64,000 nucleotides of DNA, from the NCBI RefSeq assembly GCF_002803155.1, contig NZ_NNBP01000020.1, forward strand, positions 118,145 to 182,144. Reading direction: 5' to 3'. The notes beneath the pieces are model-generated. The model was given only the letters and a program-made list of their open reading frames with translations. It ran no database searches and was not told where the DNA came from. Numbering within the stretch: the stretch's first letter is position 1; every line of letters starts with the position of its first letter. This document shows positions 54,648 to 63,533 of the stretch, piece by piece. Origin of the DNA: Streptomyces sp. CB02959 (GTDB lineage: Bacteria; Actinomycetota; Actinomycetes; Streptomycetales; Streptomycetaceae). Made by a program: the position numbers and the translations under genes.

Positions 54648-56026
54648 CCTCCGACGACACGACGCTGGACGCCTCGGCCCCGTGGCTGGAGGTCGACGCC
54701 CTGATCGACGACCCGCGCACCCGCATCGTGGTGTGCTGCGGCTCGGGCGGCGTCGGCAAGACCACCACCGCCGCGGCGCTGGGGGTGCGCGCCGCCGAGC
54801 GCGGTCGCAAGGTCGTGGTGCTGACGATCGACCCGGCCCGCCGCCTGGCGCAGTCGATGGGCATCTCCGAGCTCGACAACGTCCCCCGCCGGGTCAAGGG
54901 CGTCGACGAGACCGCCGGCGGCGAACTCCACGCGATGATGCTGGACATGAAGCGCACCTTCGACGAGATCGTCGAGGGCCATGCGGACGCCGAGCGGGCC
55001 CGCGCCATCCTGGAGAACCCCTTCTACCAGTCCCTGTCGGCCGGTTTCGCCGGTACGCAGGAGTACATGGCGATGGAGAAGCTCGGCCAGCTCCGCGCCG
55101 GCGACGCGTGGGACCTGATCATCGTGGACACCCCGCCGAGCCGCTCCGCGCTGGACTTCCTGGACGCCCCCAAGCGGCTGGGGTCCTTCCTGGACGGCAA
55201 GTTCATCCGGGTCCTGATGGCGCCGGCGAAGGTCGGCGGGCGGGCCGGGATGAAGTTCCTCAACGTCGGCATGTCGATGATGACCGGCACCCTCAGCAAG
55301 CTCATGGGCGGCCAACTCCTCCGCGACGTGCAGACGTTCGTGGCCGCGATGGACACCATGTTCGGCGGCTTCCGCACCCGCGCGGACGCCACGTACCGCC
55401 TGCTCCAGGCGCCCGGTACGGCGTTCCTGGTGGTCGCCGCGCCGGAGCGGGACGCGCTGCGCGAGGCGGCGTACTTCGTCGAGCGGCTGGCCGCCGAGCA
55501 GATGCCGCTGGCCGGGCTGGTGCTCAACCGCGTGCACGGCAGCGGCGCGGCCCAGCTCAGCGCCGAGCGGGCGCTGGCCGCCGCGGAGGCGCTGACGGAG
55601 GACCTCGCCGACCACGCACCGGACGAGGCGGCAGCGCCGCAGGGGCCGGACGGCGATCCCAACTCGCGCTCCCACCAGGCCGGTTCACCCTCCGCGGAAA
55701 ATCTTGAGCCGGACGGCATTGTCGATCTCGACGGCGGGAAGACTGGATCACGTACCCCCGGCGGCCCCTCCCCCGCCGCCGCGGCGGAGCAGGCGGCATC
55801 CCCTTCGGCCTCGGCAGCGCAACTCGCCGCCGGGCTGCTGCGGCTGCACGCGGAACGCATGCAGGTCCTGGCACGCGAACGACGCACCCGTGACCGCTTC
55901 ACCGCACTGCACCCCGAGGTGCCGGTGACGGAGGTCGGTGCGCTGCCCGGTGACGTCCACGACCTCGCGGGCCTGCGCGCGATCGGCGATCGCCTGGCGC
56001 TGGGCCCCGGCGAGGCCGAAGCCTGA
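54644..56026 (+). CDS. ArsA-like ATPase 2
   Basis: 460 residues. Walker A CCGSGGVGKTTTAAALG, switch I TIDPARRLAQSMG, switch II IIVDTPPSRSALDF. A low-complexity insert of about 70 residues (residues 320-390; Pro/Ala/Gly/Ser-rich, with locally lower GC) splits the C-terminal domain. It presumably forms a heterodimer with ATPase 1, as in the two-chain GET3/ArsA relatives of actinobacteria. ATGA overlap ensures coupled translation. Converges on wblA. Confidence 0.88.
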   Translation: MTSDDTTLDASAPWLEVDALIDDPRTRIVVCCGSGGVGKTTTAAALGVRAAERGRKVVVLTIDPARRLAQSMGISELDNVPRRVKGVDETAGGELHAMMLDMKRTFDEIVEGHADAERARAILENPFYQSLSAGFAGTQEYMAMEKLGQLRAGDAWDLIIVDTPPSRSALDFLDAPKRLGSFLDGKFIRVLMAPAKVGGRAGMKFLNVGMSMMTGTLSKLMGGQLLRDVQTFVAAMDTMFGGFRTRADATYRLLQAPGTAFLVVAAPERDALREAAYFVERLAAEQMPLAGLVLNRVHGSGAAQLSAERALAAAEALTEDLADHAPDEAAAPQGPDGDPNSRSHQAGSPSAENLEPDGIVDLDGGKTGSRTPGGPSPAAAAEQAASPSASAAQLAAGLLRLHAERMQVLARERRTRDRFTALHPEVPVTEVGALPGDVHDLAGLRAIGDRLALGPGEAEA

Positions 56027-56080
56027 CCGACGACTGACCGACGACTGGCCAACGGCCGGCCGCCGGGCGGCGAACGGGGC

Positions 56081-56425
56081 CTACCCGACCGCCGCGTACT
56101 CGTCGTCGAACGCGTCGTCCGAGCAGTCCACCGGCAACAAGCCCGTGCTGCGCTCGTATTCCGTACGCGCCGTCTCCAACAGGCGACGCCATGACGTGAC
56201 CGTCGGACGGCGGCGCAGCAGCGCCCTCCGCTCGCGTTCCGTCATCCCGCCCCACACACCGAACTCCACCCGGTTGTCCAGGGCGTCGGCCAGGCATTCC
56301 GTGCGCACCGGACATCCGGTGCACACTGCCTTGGCGCGGTTCTGCGCCGCCCCTTGCACGAAAAGTTCATCCGGATCGGTAGTGCGGCACGCTGCCTGTG
56401 CACTCCAGTCGGTTACCCAGCCCAT
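56081..56425 (-). CDS. wblA: WhiB-family iron-sulfur regulator WblA
   Basis: 114 residues from ATG 56425 (GGGAGAGGA upstream), nearly identical to Streptomyces WblA: MGWVTDWSAQAACRTTDPDE, then the four Cys of the 4Fe-4S site (Cys in ACRTT; CTGCPVRTEC), the GVWGG turn and a basic C-terminus (RRALLRRRP). WblA is a developmental regulator that lowers antibiotic production and is needed for sporulation. Its location after the ArsA-like pair and before a class A PBP is the conserved Streptomyces arrangement. Confidence 0.96.
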   Translation of the reverse strand: MGWVTDWSAQAACRTTDPDELFVQGAAQNRAKAVCTGCPVRTECLADALDNRVEFGVWGGMTERERRALLRRRPTVTSWRRLLETARTEYERSTGLLPVDCSDDAFDDEYAAVG

Positions 56426-56805
56426 GCCGGCGCCGTCCTCTCCCGAATCGAGGCTCCCCCACGGCGGCAAACGGCATATTCACCGTTGCCAGTTGAGGAC
56501 GTTACGGAAGGCAAGCAGGGCGCAACACCCCCTTCGGGCCCAATCTTGAATGGCCCGAACGGACTATGCGTACGCGGCAGATCACCCAACGGAGTGACCG
56601 TGCGACATACGTCACTTCCCTCCCAAGCGGGACACTTCACCGTGATGGCAAGGGATTTCTGACGCACGACGGACATCTGGGACAGCGTCCGCGCCGGGAG
56701 CAGAGGTTGACGTACTGAGGCGAAACCATTCCGCTGCGGCAGGTGGGAACAGGCTAAACGAACAGGTGCGCCCCTGTCCGGCGAATGAGAACGTAGGCTG
56801 CCCTC
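56426..56805. other. Divergent regulatory region of wblA and the PBP gene
   Basis: 380 bases. The long upstream region of wblA is likely to hold binding sites for developmental regulators; I see no clear palindromic operator. At the right end TAGGCT (56794-56799) lies six bases before the PBP start. Confidence 0.5.
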
Positions 56806-58998
56806 ATGGCTAAGAAGCGCGAGGGCGGGGGTCAGTCCAAGACCCAGCAGGCCGCCAAGTTCCTCGGTGTCAGTGTCCTTGCCGGAGCCGTCCTCGCCGG
56901 GATCGCGCTACCGGCCGCCGGGGCACTCGGCCTCGCGGCCAAGACGTCCGTCGAGGGCTTCGACGACATCCCGGCCAACCTCAAGACCCCGCCGCTCAGC
57001 CAGCGGACCACCATCCTCGACGCCGGCGGCGGCGAGATCGCGTCGGTCTACTCCCGCGACCGCACCGTCGTCGACCTGAAGAACATGTCGCCGTACGTCC
57101 AGCAGGCGATCGTCGCCATCGAGGACGCCCGCTTCTACTCGCACGGCGCCATCGACCTGAAGGGCATCCTGCGCGCGGTCAACAAGAACGCCCAGTCGGG
57201 CGGCGTCTCCCAGGGCGCGTCCACGCTGACCCAGCAGTACGTGAAGAACGTCTTCATCGAGGAGGCCGGCGACGACCCGGACAAGGTCGCGCAGGCCACC
57301 CAGCAGACCCTCGGCCGCAAGGTCAAGGAGCTGAAGTACGCGATCAAGCTGGAGGAGAAGCTCGGCAAGCGCAAGATCCTCCAGAACTACCTCAACATCA
57401 CCTTCTTCGGTGAGCAGGCGTACGGCGTCGAGTCCGCCGCCCAGCGCTACTTCAGCAAGCCCGCCAAGGACCTGAGCATGGGGGAGTCGGCGCTGCTCGC
57501 CGGCATCGTCCAGTCCCCGACGCGGTACGACCCGGTCAACCACCCGCAGGCGGCGACGGAGCGGCGCAACACCGTCCTGCGGCGGATGGCCGACCTGAAG
57601 GACATCACCCGGGCCCAGGCCGACGCGGCCGCCGCCCAGCCGATCAAGCTGAAGGTCAGCCGCCCGCAGAACGGCTGCATCACCGCCACCGACGGCGCCG
57701 GCTTCTTCTGCGACTACGTCCGCGAGGTGCTGCTGAACGACAAGACGTTCGGCGCGACCCGCGAGATCCGTTCGAAGCGCTGGATGCAGGGCGGTCTGAC
57801 CATCCGCACCACCCTGGACCGGCAGACCCAGAAGTCGATCCAGGCGTCGCTGAGCAAGCACGTCTTCGAGGACGACCCGGTCGCCAGCGCCTCCGCGGTC
57901 GTCCAGCCGGGCACCGGCAAGATCCTCGGCATGGGCCAGTCCCGGCCGTACGGCTTCGGCACCAACCAGACCCAGATCAACCTCTCGGTCGACCACAGGA
58001 TGGGCGGCGGCGCCGGCTACCAGCCCGGCTCGACGTTCAAGCCGATCGTCGCGGCGGCCGCCCTGGAGCAGGGCATCAGCCCGTACCAGCAGTACTCCTC
58101 GCCGTTCAAGATGGCGTACCCGAAGCCGGTCCAGACCTGCACCGGCGAGTGGAACGGCAGCGGCACGCTCCAGAACGAGGACCCCAAGGAAGTCGGCCCG
58201 TACGCCATGAAGGAGGCGACCGCGAAGTCGGTCAACACCTACTACGTACAGCTGATCAGCGACATGGGCATCTGCCCCGCGATCACGATGGCCCAGAAGA
58301 TGGGGCTCCAACGGGCCGACGGCAAGCCCCTGAAGCAGGTGCCCGCCATGGCTCTCGGCGTCCAGGAGATGTCCCCGCTGACCATGGCCACGGCGTACGC
58401 CACCTTCGCCAACGAGGGCACCTACTGCTCCCCCGTCGCCATCGAGTCGATCACCGACGCGCAGGGCAAGGCGCTGAACGTCCCGAAGGCCGACTGCCAC
58501 AGCGCGATGTCCAAGAAGACCGCGGACACCGTCAACACCCTCCTCAAGGGCGTCGTCGAGGACGGCACCGGCAAGGAGGCCGGCCTCAAGGGCCGCGACA
58601 GCGCCGGCAAGACCGGCACCACGGACAGCCGCTACGCCGCCTGGTTCGTCGGCTACACCCCGAACGCGGCCGGCGCGGTCTGGGTCGGCGACCCGCGCCA
58701 CCAGCGCCAGATGTACAACATCACCATCGGCGGCGTCCCGCACGACAAGGTCTACGGCGCCGACACCCCCGGCCCGATCTGGCGCGACCTGATGACCGGC
58801 GCCCTGGACGGCCGCCCGGCCCTGACCCTGCCGACCGTCCCGATCGACGACCCCGGCAACAAGAGCGACGACGGCGACAAGGGCAAGCCGAAGCCCAACC
58901 AGAAGCCGAAGCCCGGCGGCGGCGACAACAAGCCCGGCGGCGGCTGGCACATCCCCGGCTTCCCCGACTTCCTGGGCGGCGGGAACGGCGGCTGGTGA
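56806..58998 (+). CDS. Class A penicillin-binding protein (glycosyltransferase/transpeptidase)
   Basis: 730 residues. A short cytoplasmic basic tail and one membrane anchor (FLGVSVLAGAVLAGIALPAA) precede the GT51 domain with catalytic Glu106 (IEDARFYSHG) and GASTLTQQYVKN. The transpeptidase domain has Ser409-x-x-Lys (GSTFKPIV), SVN (KSVNTYY) and Lys602 (KTGTT). It polymerises and cross-links peptidoglycan. The C-terminus is a Lys/Pro/Gly-rich tail ending GGGNGGW. The transcript is probably leaderless (TAGGCT, six bases, ATG). Terminator follows. Confidence 0.95.
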   Translation: MAKKREGGGQSKTQQAAKFLGVSVLAGAVLAGIALPAAGALGLAAKTSVEGFDDIPANLKTPPLSQRTTILDAGGGEIASVYSRDRTVVDLKNMSPYVQQAIVAIEDARFYSHGAIDLKGILRAVNKNAQSGGVSQGASTLTQQYVKNVFIEEAGDDPDKVAQATQQTLGRKVKELKYAIKLEEKLGKRKILQNYLNITFFGEQAYGVESAAQRYFSKPAKDLSMGESALLAGIVQSPTRYDPVNHPQAATERRNTVLRRMADLKDITRAQADAAAAQPIKLKVSRPQNGCITATDGAGFFCDYVREVLLNDKTFGATREIRSKRWMQGGLTIRTTLDRQTQKSIQASLSKHVFEDDPVASASAVVQPGTGKILGMGQSRPYGFGTNQTQINLSVDHRMGGGAGYQPGSTFKPIVAAAALEQGISPYQQYSSPFKMAYPKPVQTCTGEWNGSGTLQNEDPKEVGPYAMKEATAKSVNTYYVQLISDMGICPAITMAQKMGLQRADGKPLKQVPAMALGVQEMSPLTMATAYATFANEGTYCSPVAIESITDAQGKALNVPKADCHSAMSKKTADTVNTLLKGVVEDGTGKEAGLKGRDSAGKTGTTDSRYAAWFVGYTPNAAGAVWVGDPRHQRQMYNITIGGVPHDKVYGADTPGPIWRDLMTGALDGRPALTLPTVPIDDPGNKSDDGDKGKPKPNQKPKPGGGDNKPGGGWHIPGFPDFLGGGNGGW

Positions 58999-59030
58999 AC
59001 GACCGGTCCGGCTGACCGCCCTCCGCCACG

Positions 59031-59066
59031 AAGAAGGGGCGCCTCCTGACGGGGGCGCCCCTTCTT
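59031..59066. terminator. Bidirectional terminator
   Basis: Perfect 13-bp stem AAGAAGGGGCGCC/GGCGCCCCTTCTT, followed by T-rich CTTCTTCGT on one strand; sits between the converging PBP and GatB/YqeY genes. Confidence 0.85.
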
Positions 59067-59107
59067 CGTCTCCGCGACGGCCCGCGGGCGGGCCGTCGCG
59101 TACGGCC

Positions 59108-59572
59108 TCAGCCGGCCAGCAGCTTCTTCACCATCGCGGCGACCCGGCCGCCGTCGGCCCGGCCGGCCACCTTCGGGTTGACGATCTTCATCACGGCGCC
59201 CATGGCCTTCGGGCCCTCGGCCCCGGCCCCGGTGGCCTCCGCCACGGCCTCGGCGACCAGCGACTCCAGCTCGTCGTCGGTCAGCGGCTTGGGCAGGTAC
59301 TCGGCAAGCACCTCGCCCTCGGCCCGCTCGCGGTCGGCCTGCTCGGCCCGGCCGCCCTTGTCGAACGCCTCCGCGGCCTCGCGGCGCTTCTTGGCCTCCC
59401 GCGCGATGATCTTCTCGACCTCGCCGTCGGACAGCTCGCGCGCCTGGGTGCCCGCCACCTCCTCCTTCTGGAGCGCGGTCAGCGTCAGACGGAGGGTGGA
59501 GGAACGCAGCTCGTCACGCGCCTTGATCGCGGTGGTGAGGTCGTCCTTGAGCTTGGCCTTGAGCGTGGTCAT
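59108..59572 (-). CDS. GatB/YqeY domain protein
   Basis: 154 residues from ATG 59572. The helical YqeY pattern is clear: MTTLKAKLKDDLTTAIKARD, then EVEKIIAREAKKRREAAEAF, and the C-terminal MGAVMKIVNPKVAGRADGGR. This domain matches the tail of GatB amidotransferase subunits; free-standing YqeY proteins may influence tRNA-dependent amidation. CATACT lies seven bases before the ATG. Confidence 0.93.
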   Translation of the reverse strand: MTTLKAKLKDDLTTAIKARDELRSSTLRLTLTALQKEEVAGTQARELSDGEVEKIIAREAKKRREAAEAFDKGGRAEQADRERAEGEVLAEYLPKPLTDDELESLVAEAVAEATGAGAEGPKAMGAVMKIVNPKVAGRADGGRVAAMVKKLLAG

Positions 59573-59731
59573 GACGTTGAGTATGCCTCCCCCCACCGAC
59601 AACCGCCGCGCCTTTTCCCACCGCGCGCCCCGCCGGCGCCCGCCCGCCTCCGCGCCGCGGGGGCCCGCCCGCCGGCCGTCCCACCAAGATCACCTCTCCT
59701 CGCCCTCCGCCCACTCTGCGACCATGGACGC

Positions 59732-60658
59732 ATGCGCGCGCGATACGGAGTTCCCCTGTCCCTTGCCGCGGTCGGCGCGGCCGGCCTGGCCTACGCCGCC
59801 GGCTTCGAAGTCCGCTCCTTCCGCCTGCGACGCGTCACCGTGCCCGTACTGCCCCACGGCATGCGGCCGTTGCGCGTCCTCCAGGTGTCCGACATCCACA
59901 TGGTCAGCGGGCAGCGCAAGAAACAGCGCTGGCTCCAGTCGCTCGCCGGGCTCCGCCCCGACTTCGTCGTCAACACCGGCGACAACCTCTCCGACCCCGA
60001 GGGCGTCCCGGAGACCCTGGACGCCCTGGGCCCGCTGATGGAGTTCCCCGGCGCCTACGTCTTCGGCTCCAACGACTACTACGGCCCCAAGCTGCGGAAC
60101 CCCGCCCGCTACCTGGTCGAGAAGGTCCAGGGCCGGCACGGCCTGAACGGCAACGCCCCCGCCGTCGGCGTCGTCCACAACCCCTGGGAGGACCTCCGCG
60201 ACGCCTTCGACGGCGCCGGCTGGGTCAACCTCTCCAACACCCGCGGCCACCTCAAGCTGGACGGCGCCGAGATCGCGCTGACCGGCCTGGACGACCCGCA
60301 CATCAAGCGCGACCGCTACGCCGAGGTCGCCGGCGGCCCGGAAGCCGACGCCGACCTCTCGCTGGCCGTCGTCCACGCCCCGTACCTGCGGTCCCTGGAC
60401 GCCTTCGCCGCCGACGGCTATCCGCTGATCCTCGCCGGCCACACCCACGGCGGTCAGCTCTGCGTCCCCTTCTACGGCGCCCTCGTCACCAACTGCGACA
60501 TCGACACCCAGCGCGCCAAGGGCCTCTCCAGCCACACCGCCGACGGCCGCACCTCCTACCTCCACGTCTCGGCCGGCTGCGGCACCAACCGCTACACCCC
60601 CGTCCGCTTCGCCTGCCCGCCGGAGGCCACCCTCCTGACGCTGACGGCACGCGACTGA
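59732..60658 (+). CDS. Membrane-associated metallophosphoesterase
   Basis: 308 residues. An N-terminal hydrophobic stretch (VPLSLAAVGAAGLAYAAGF) acts as signal or anchor. Calcineurin-type metal motifs: VSDIHM, NTGDN, GSND (in place of GNHD), and AGHTHGGQLC. It resembles YkuE/UDP-2,3-diacylglucosamine-like phosphoesterases; the substrate is unknown. Same neighbourhood (GatB/YqeY, wblA, PBP) as in other streptomycetes. Confidence 0.9.
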   Translation: MRARYGVPLSLAAVGAAGLAYAAGFEVRSFRLRRVTVPVLPHGMRPLRVLQVSDIHMVSGQRKKQRWLQSLAGLRPDFVVNTGDNLSDPEGVPETLDALGPLMEFPGAYVFGSNDYYGPKLRNPARYLVEKVQGRHGLNGNAPAVGVVHNPWEDLRDAFDGAGWVNLSNTRGHLKLDGAEIALTGLDDPHIKRDRYAEVAGGPEADADLSLAVVHAPYLRSLDAFAADGYPLILAGHTHGGQLCVPFYGALVTNCDIDTQRAKGLSSHTADGRTSYLHVSAGCGTNRYTPVRFACPPEATLLTLTARD

Positions 60659-60934
60659 CGCGACGCCCCGCCCCCGGCCCCCCATCTCGGGAGCCGGGGC
60701 CGCCCGCGCGTACGGCCGCGACGGGCCGGCACCGGCCCCCGGAAGCGGATTCACGACCGAATCCGGGGTGACCTCGGTCACTTTGCCCCCTCCGACCGCC
60801 CGGCGCGCCCCGCCGGCGCCCCGCGGGCCCGCCGACCCGCCCCGACAAAACCGCAGGTCAGAGCCGTTTCCGTCGCCGACCGAAAGCGGATTTCACCTAC
60901 GGGGATCAGTCCGCTAAAGTAGAGCTCGTTGCTT

Positions 60935-61008
60935 CGGGGTGTAGCGCAGCTTGGCAGCGCGCTTCGTTCGGGACGAAGAGGTCGTGGGTTCAAATCCCGC
61001 CACCCCGA
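60935..61008 (+). tRNA. tRNA-Pro(CGG)
   Basis: Full cloverleaf: acceptor CGGGGTG/CACCCCG, D-arm GCGCAGCTTGGCAGCGC, anticodon arm CTTCG-TTCGGGA-CGAAG with anticodon CGG, T-arm GTGGG-TTCAAAT-CCCGC, discriminator A. CCA is not encoded. Such 3' ends are common attachment sites for integrases, and the DNA just beyond is less conserved. Confidence 0.95.
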
Positions 61009-61023
61009 CTGAAGGAACAAGAA

Positions 61024-61061
61024 GTCAGGGCCTGAGCCGAGAAATCGGATCAGGCCCTGAC
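61024..61061 (+). terminator. Terminator after the tRNA
   Basis: 12-bp stem GTCAGGGCCTGA/TCAGGCCCTGAC directly after the tRNA. Confidence 0.7.
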
Positions 61062-61149
61062 TCGTTTCCAGGACAAACGAGGCACAGCCGCCGCCACGCA
61101 CCCGCGGCGGGTCGGTCACCCAGCCGAACTTCGGTGCCCGGATGGCGCT

Positions 61150-61400
61150 TTCGCTCAGGTGCGCACACCCGGGCAGGTGCGCTTTGCCCTGGTCGTGAAT
61201 GATGATCGCGCCATTGGGCCAGCCCGCCCACTCGGGCGATCCCGTCGATTGCGGCGTCCGGCAACGGCGCCGCGGCGCCCGCCAGTTGCTGCGGGTCGCG
61301 GACTTCCTCCCCGAACGTGGCGATGCGCGCGTAGCCGAAGAATGCGAAGAACAGAAGTCCCGCTGTCTGGAGCATGCCCTCGGCAGTCGCGTCGTCGCCG
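61150..61400 (-). pseudogene. Remnant of an APC-family amino-acid permease
   Basis: The minus strand encodes MLQTAGLLFFAFFGYARIAT, followed by FGEEVRDP, the highly characteristic FAGYARIATLGEEVRDP signature of APC-superfamily permeases. The frame then changes and becomes unrecognisable; a segment in the other frame (HDQGKAHLPG and KFGWVTDP) may be the eroded continuation. No start or stop fits a full gene. Only a decayed internal piece remains. Confidence 0.75.
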
Positions 61401-61617
61401 ATGTCCGGCCGGGCAGCGTCCGAGGCACCGGAGGCGCGGGGGGGGCCAGCCGACGCCGGCGCCCGGTGGCCGGCGAGCCGTGCGTCTGGTCTCCGCAGCG
61501 GCGGCGGTAGGCGATCGCCGTCCTTATGGTGGATACCAAGGCGCCCACGCCGCCCGCACCGAGGCATGCGCCACTCGGACCGTGGTCTGGCAGGGCAGTC
61601 GCAGGAAAGAGCCGCAC

Positions 61618-62976
61618 ATGGAGCAGGGAGAGGACCCGCTGCCGCCCTCGCTGCAGCTGCGCCTGAACGCCGAGTGGGACCGCGTCACCGAACGGCTCCG
61701 CACCCTGGCCGACGCCCAGGAGCAGTTCCAGGGGCTGCTGGACGCTGCGCTCACCATCAGCCGGGAGCTGGAGCTGCCCGTGGTGCTGCGCCGGATCGTC
61801 ACCACCGCGATGGACCTGGTCGGCACGCGCTACGGCGCCCTGGGCGTACTGAACGAGCAGCACACGGGCTTGTCGGAGTTCATTCCGGTCGGCCTCACCG
61901 ACCGCGAGGTGGCCGACCTGGCCGGTGTCGGGCAGCCGCGGGGCCGGGGGCTGCTGGGCCATCTGATCCACCACCCCGAACCGCTGCGGACCGACGACCT
62001 CAGCGCCCACCCCCACGCCGCCGGCTTCCCGCCCGGGCATCCGCATATGCGCACCCTGCTCGGTGTGCCGATCAGCGTGCGCGGCGAGATCTACGGGGAC
62101 CTGTACCTGTCCGACCGGCTGGACGGCCGTCCCTTCGACGCCCAGGACGAGAGTGTGGTGCTCGCCCTGGCCGGCGCCGCGGGCGTGGCCATCGACAACG
62201 CCCGCCTGTTCGAGCAGGTCCGCGCCGGAGCCGAGCAGTTCCAGCGCCTGCTCCTGCCCCACCTGCCCGACCTGCGGCCGTTCACCGCGTCCGCGATCTA
62301 CCGACCGGCCACCGCCCCCGGGCTCCTCGGCGGGGACTGGTACGACGCCGTCCTGCTGCCCGACCACGCCTGCGCGGCCGTCATCGGTGACGTCGTCGGC
62401 CACGACATGCACGCCGCGGCCGCCATGGCCCAGACCCGCAACATGCTGCGCGCCCTGCTCTACGAGCGGCGCACCCCGCCCAGCGCCGTCCTCACGCAGC
62501 TCGATCGCACCCTGTGCGCGATCACCGACAACCCCGTCACCACCGCCTGCCTGGCCCGCATCGAACCCGACGGCGACGCGTGGAAGCTGCGCTGGAGCAC
62601 CGCGGGCCACCTCCCACCACTGTTGATCACCCCTGAGGCCCGGGCCGAGTATCTGCACGCCGACCCCGGCGTCCCTCTCGGCGTCGACACCGCCCAGCCC
62701 CGCCCCGACCACACCCACCCCCTGCCGGCCGGCGCCACCGTGGTCCTCTTCACCGACGGGCTGGTCGAACATCCCCGGCACTCCCTCGACGCCGGTCTGA
62801 ACGTCCTCGCCCGCATCGCCACCGCGCACGCCGGGCTGCCCCTGAACGAGCTGTGCCGGACCCTGGCCGACCAGCACCCCGGCGACGGCCATGACGACAT
62901 GGCCATCCTCGCCCTGCGCACCCCGCCCCACGGGGCACCGCACCAAGGCCGACCGGCGTCCACATCACGCCACTGA
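61618..62976 (+). CDS. GAF-PP2C phosphatase (RsbU/SpoIIE type)
   Basis: 452 residues from ATG 61618 with AGGAAAG nine bases upstream. Residues 40-205 form a GAF domain (ALTISRELELPVVLRRIVTT; VPISVRGEIYGDLYLSDRLD). Residues 220-440 form a PP2C/SpoIIE phosphatase with metal-binding Asp in GGDWYDA, VIGDVVGHD, STAGHLPP, LFTDGLVE and GHDDMAIL. Such enzymes dephosphorylate anti-anti-sigma factors; no partner lies nearby, though BldG-like targets are plausible. Confidence 0.92.
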   Translation: MEQGEDPLPPSLQLRLNAEWDRVTERLRTLADAQEQFQGLLDAALTISRELELPVVLRRIVTTAMDLVGTRYGALGVLNEQHTGLSEFIPVGLTDREVADLAGVGQPRGRGLLGHLIHHPEPLRTDDLSAHPHAAGFPPGHPHMRTLLGVPISVRGEIYGDLYLSDRLDGRPFDAQDESVVLALAGAAGVAIDNARLFEQVRAGAEQFQRLLLPHLPDLRPFTASAIYRPATAPGLLGGDWYDAVLLPDHACAAVIGDVVGHDMHAAAAMAQTRNMLRALLYERRTPPSAVLTQLDRTLCAITDNPVTTACLARIEPDGDAWKLRWSTAGHLPPLLITPEARAEYLHADPGVPLGVDTAQPRPDHTHPLPAGATVVLFTDGLVEHPRHSLDAGLNVLARIATAHAGLPLNELCRTLADQHPGDGHDDMAILALRTPPHGAPHQGRPASTSRH

Positions 62977-63025
62977 CCAGCGGAAACGTCATCCTCGCAG
63001 GCAGGATCGGCTCGGTGCCGGGTGC

Positions 63026-63533
63026 TCACCAGGCGACGGTTCGGCCGTGGCGGTCGAGGTACCGCAGGCCGGTGCGGCCGTGTTGGGCGTCGACGGTGGT
63101 GACGAGGTGGGGGATGCTCTCGCCGATGGTGAAGCGGGCGTGCGAGCCGCCGAGTTCGGTCTTGACCCAGCCGGGCGCCATCAGGAGCAGCGTTCGGCCG
63201 TCGTCGTGGTGGCGGGCGGCATAGCTGCGCATGAGTTGGTTGAGGGCGGCTTTGCTGGCTCGGTAGATCTCGAAGCCGCCGCCTTCGTTGTCGGCGACGC
63301 TGCCCTGGCCGGAGGACGTGATCGCGAGGGTGCCGTTCGGTGCGGTGCACGTGCTCGATCTCCAGCCGCCCGCCGGCGGTGTCCCGCAGTTCGTGCAGGG
63401 CGGTGCGGGCGGAGCCGCGGACGGTCGCCACGACACGGGATCCCCGGTCGAGGTACTCCGCGGCGATCGCGTGGCCGAGGCCGCGCGAGGCGCCGATGAC
63501 GAGAACGGTGGCGTGCGGTGAGGTCGGGGTCAT
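63026..63533 (-). pseudogene. Short-chain dehydrogenase with internal deletion and frameshift
   Basis: The N-terminus (MTPTSPHATVLVIGASRGLG, Rossmann GxxxGxG) is in one frame to about 63350. Downstream, in another frame, comes ITSSGQGSVADNEGGGFEIY with RASKAALN (catalytic Ser, Tyr and Lys) and the C-terminal GLRYLDRHGRTVAW. About 70 codons between the two halves, including the NAG-type loop, are missing. The product cannot be made as one protein. Its start overlaps the stop of the next gene (ATGA). Confidence 0.8.

Noticed and set aside
53670..56026. Arsenic-resistance operon from the ArsA-like pair
   Set aside because: No ArsB, ArsR or ArsC gene and no metal-binding Cys triad; the conserved neighbourhood with wblA fits the housekeeping GET3/ArsA relatives.
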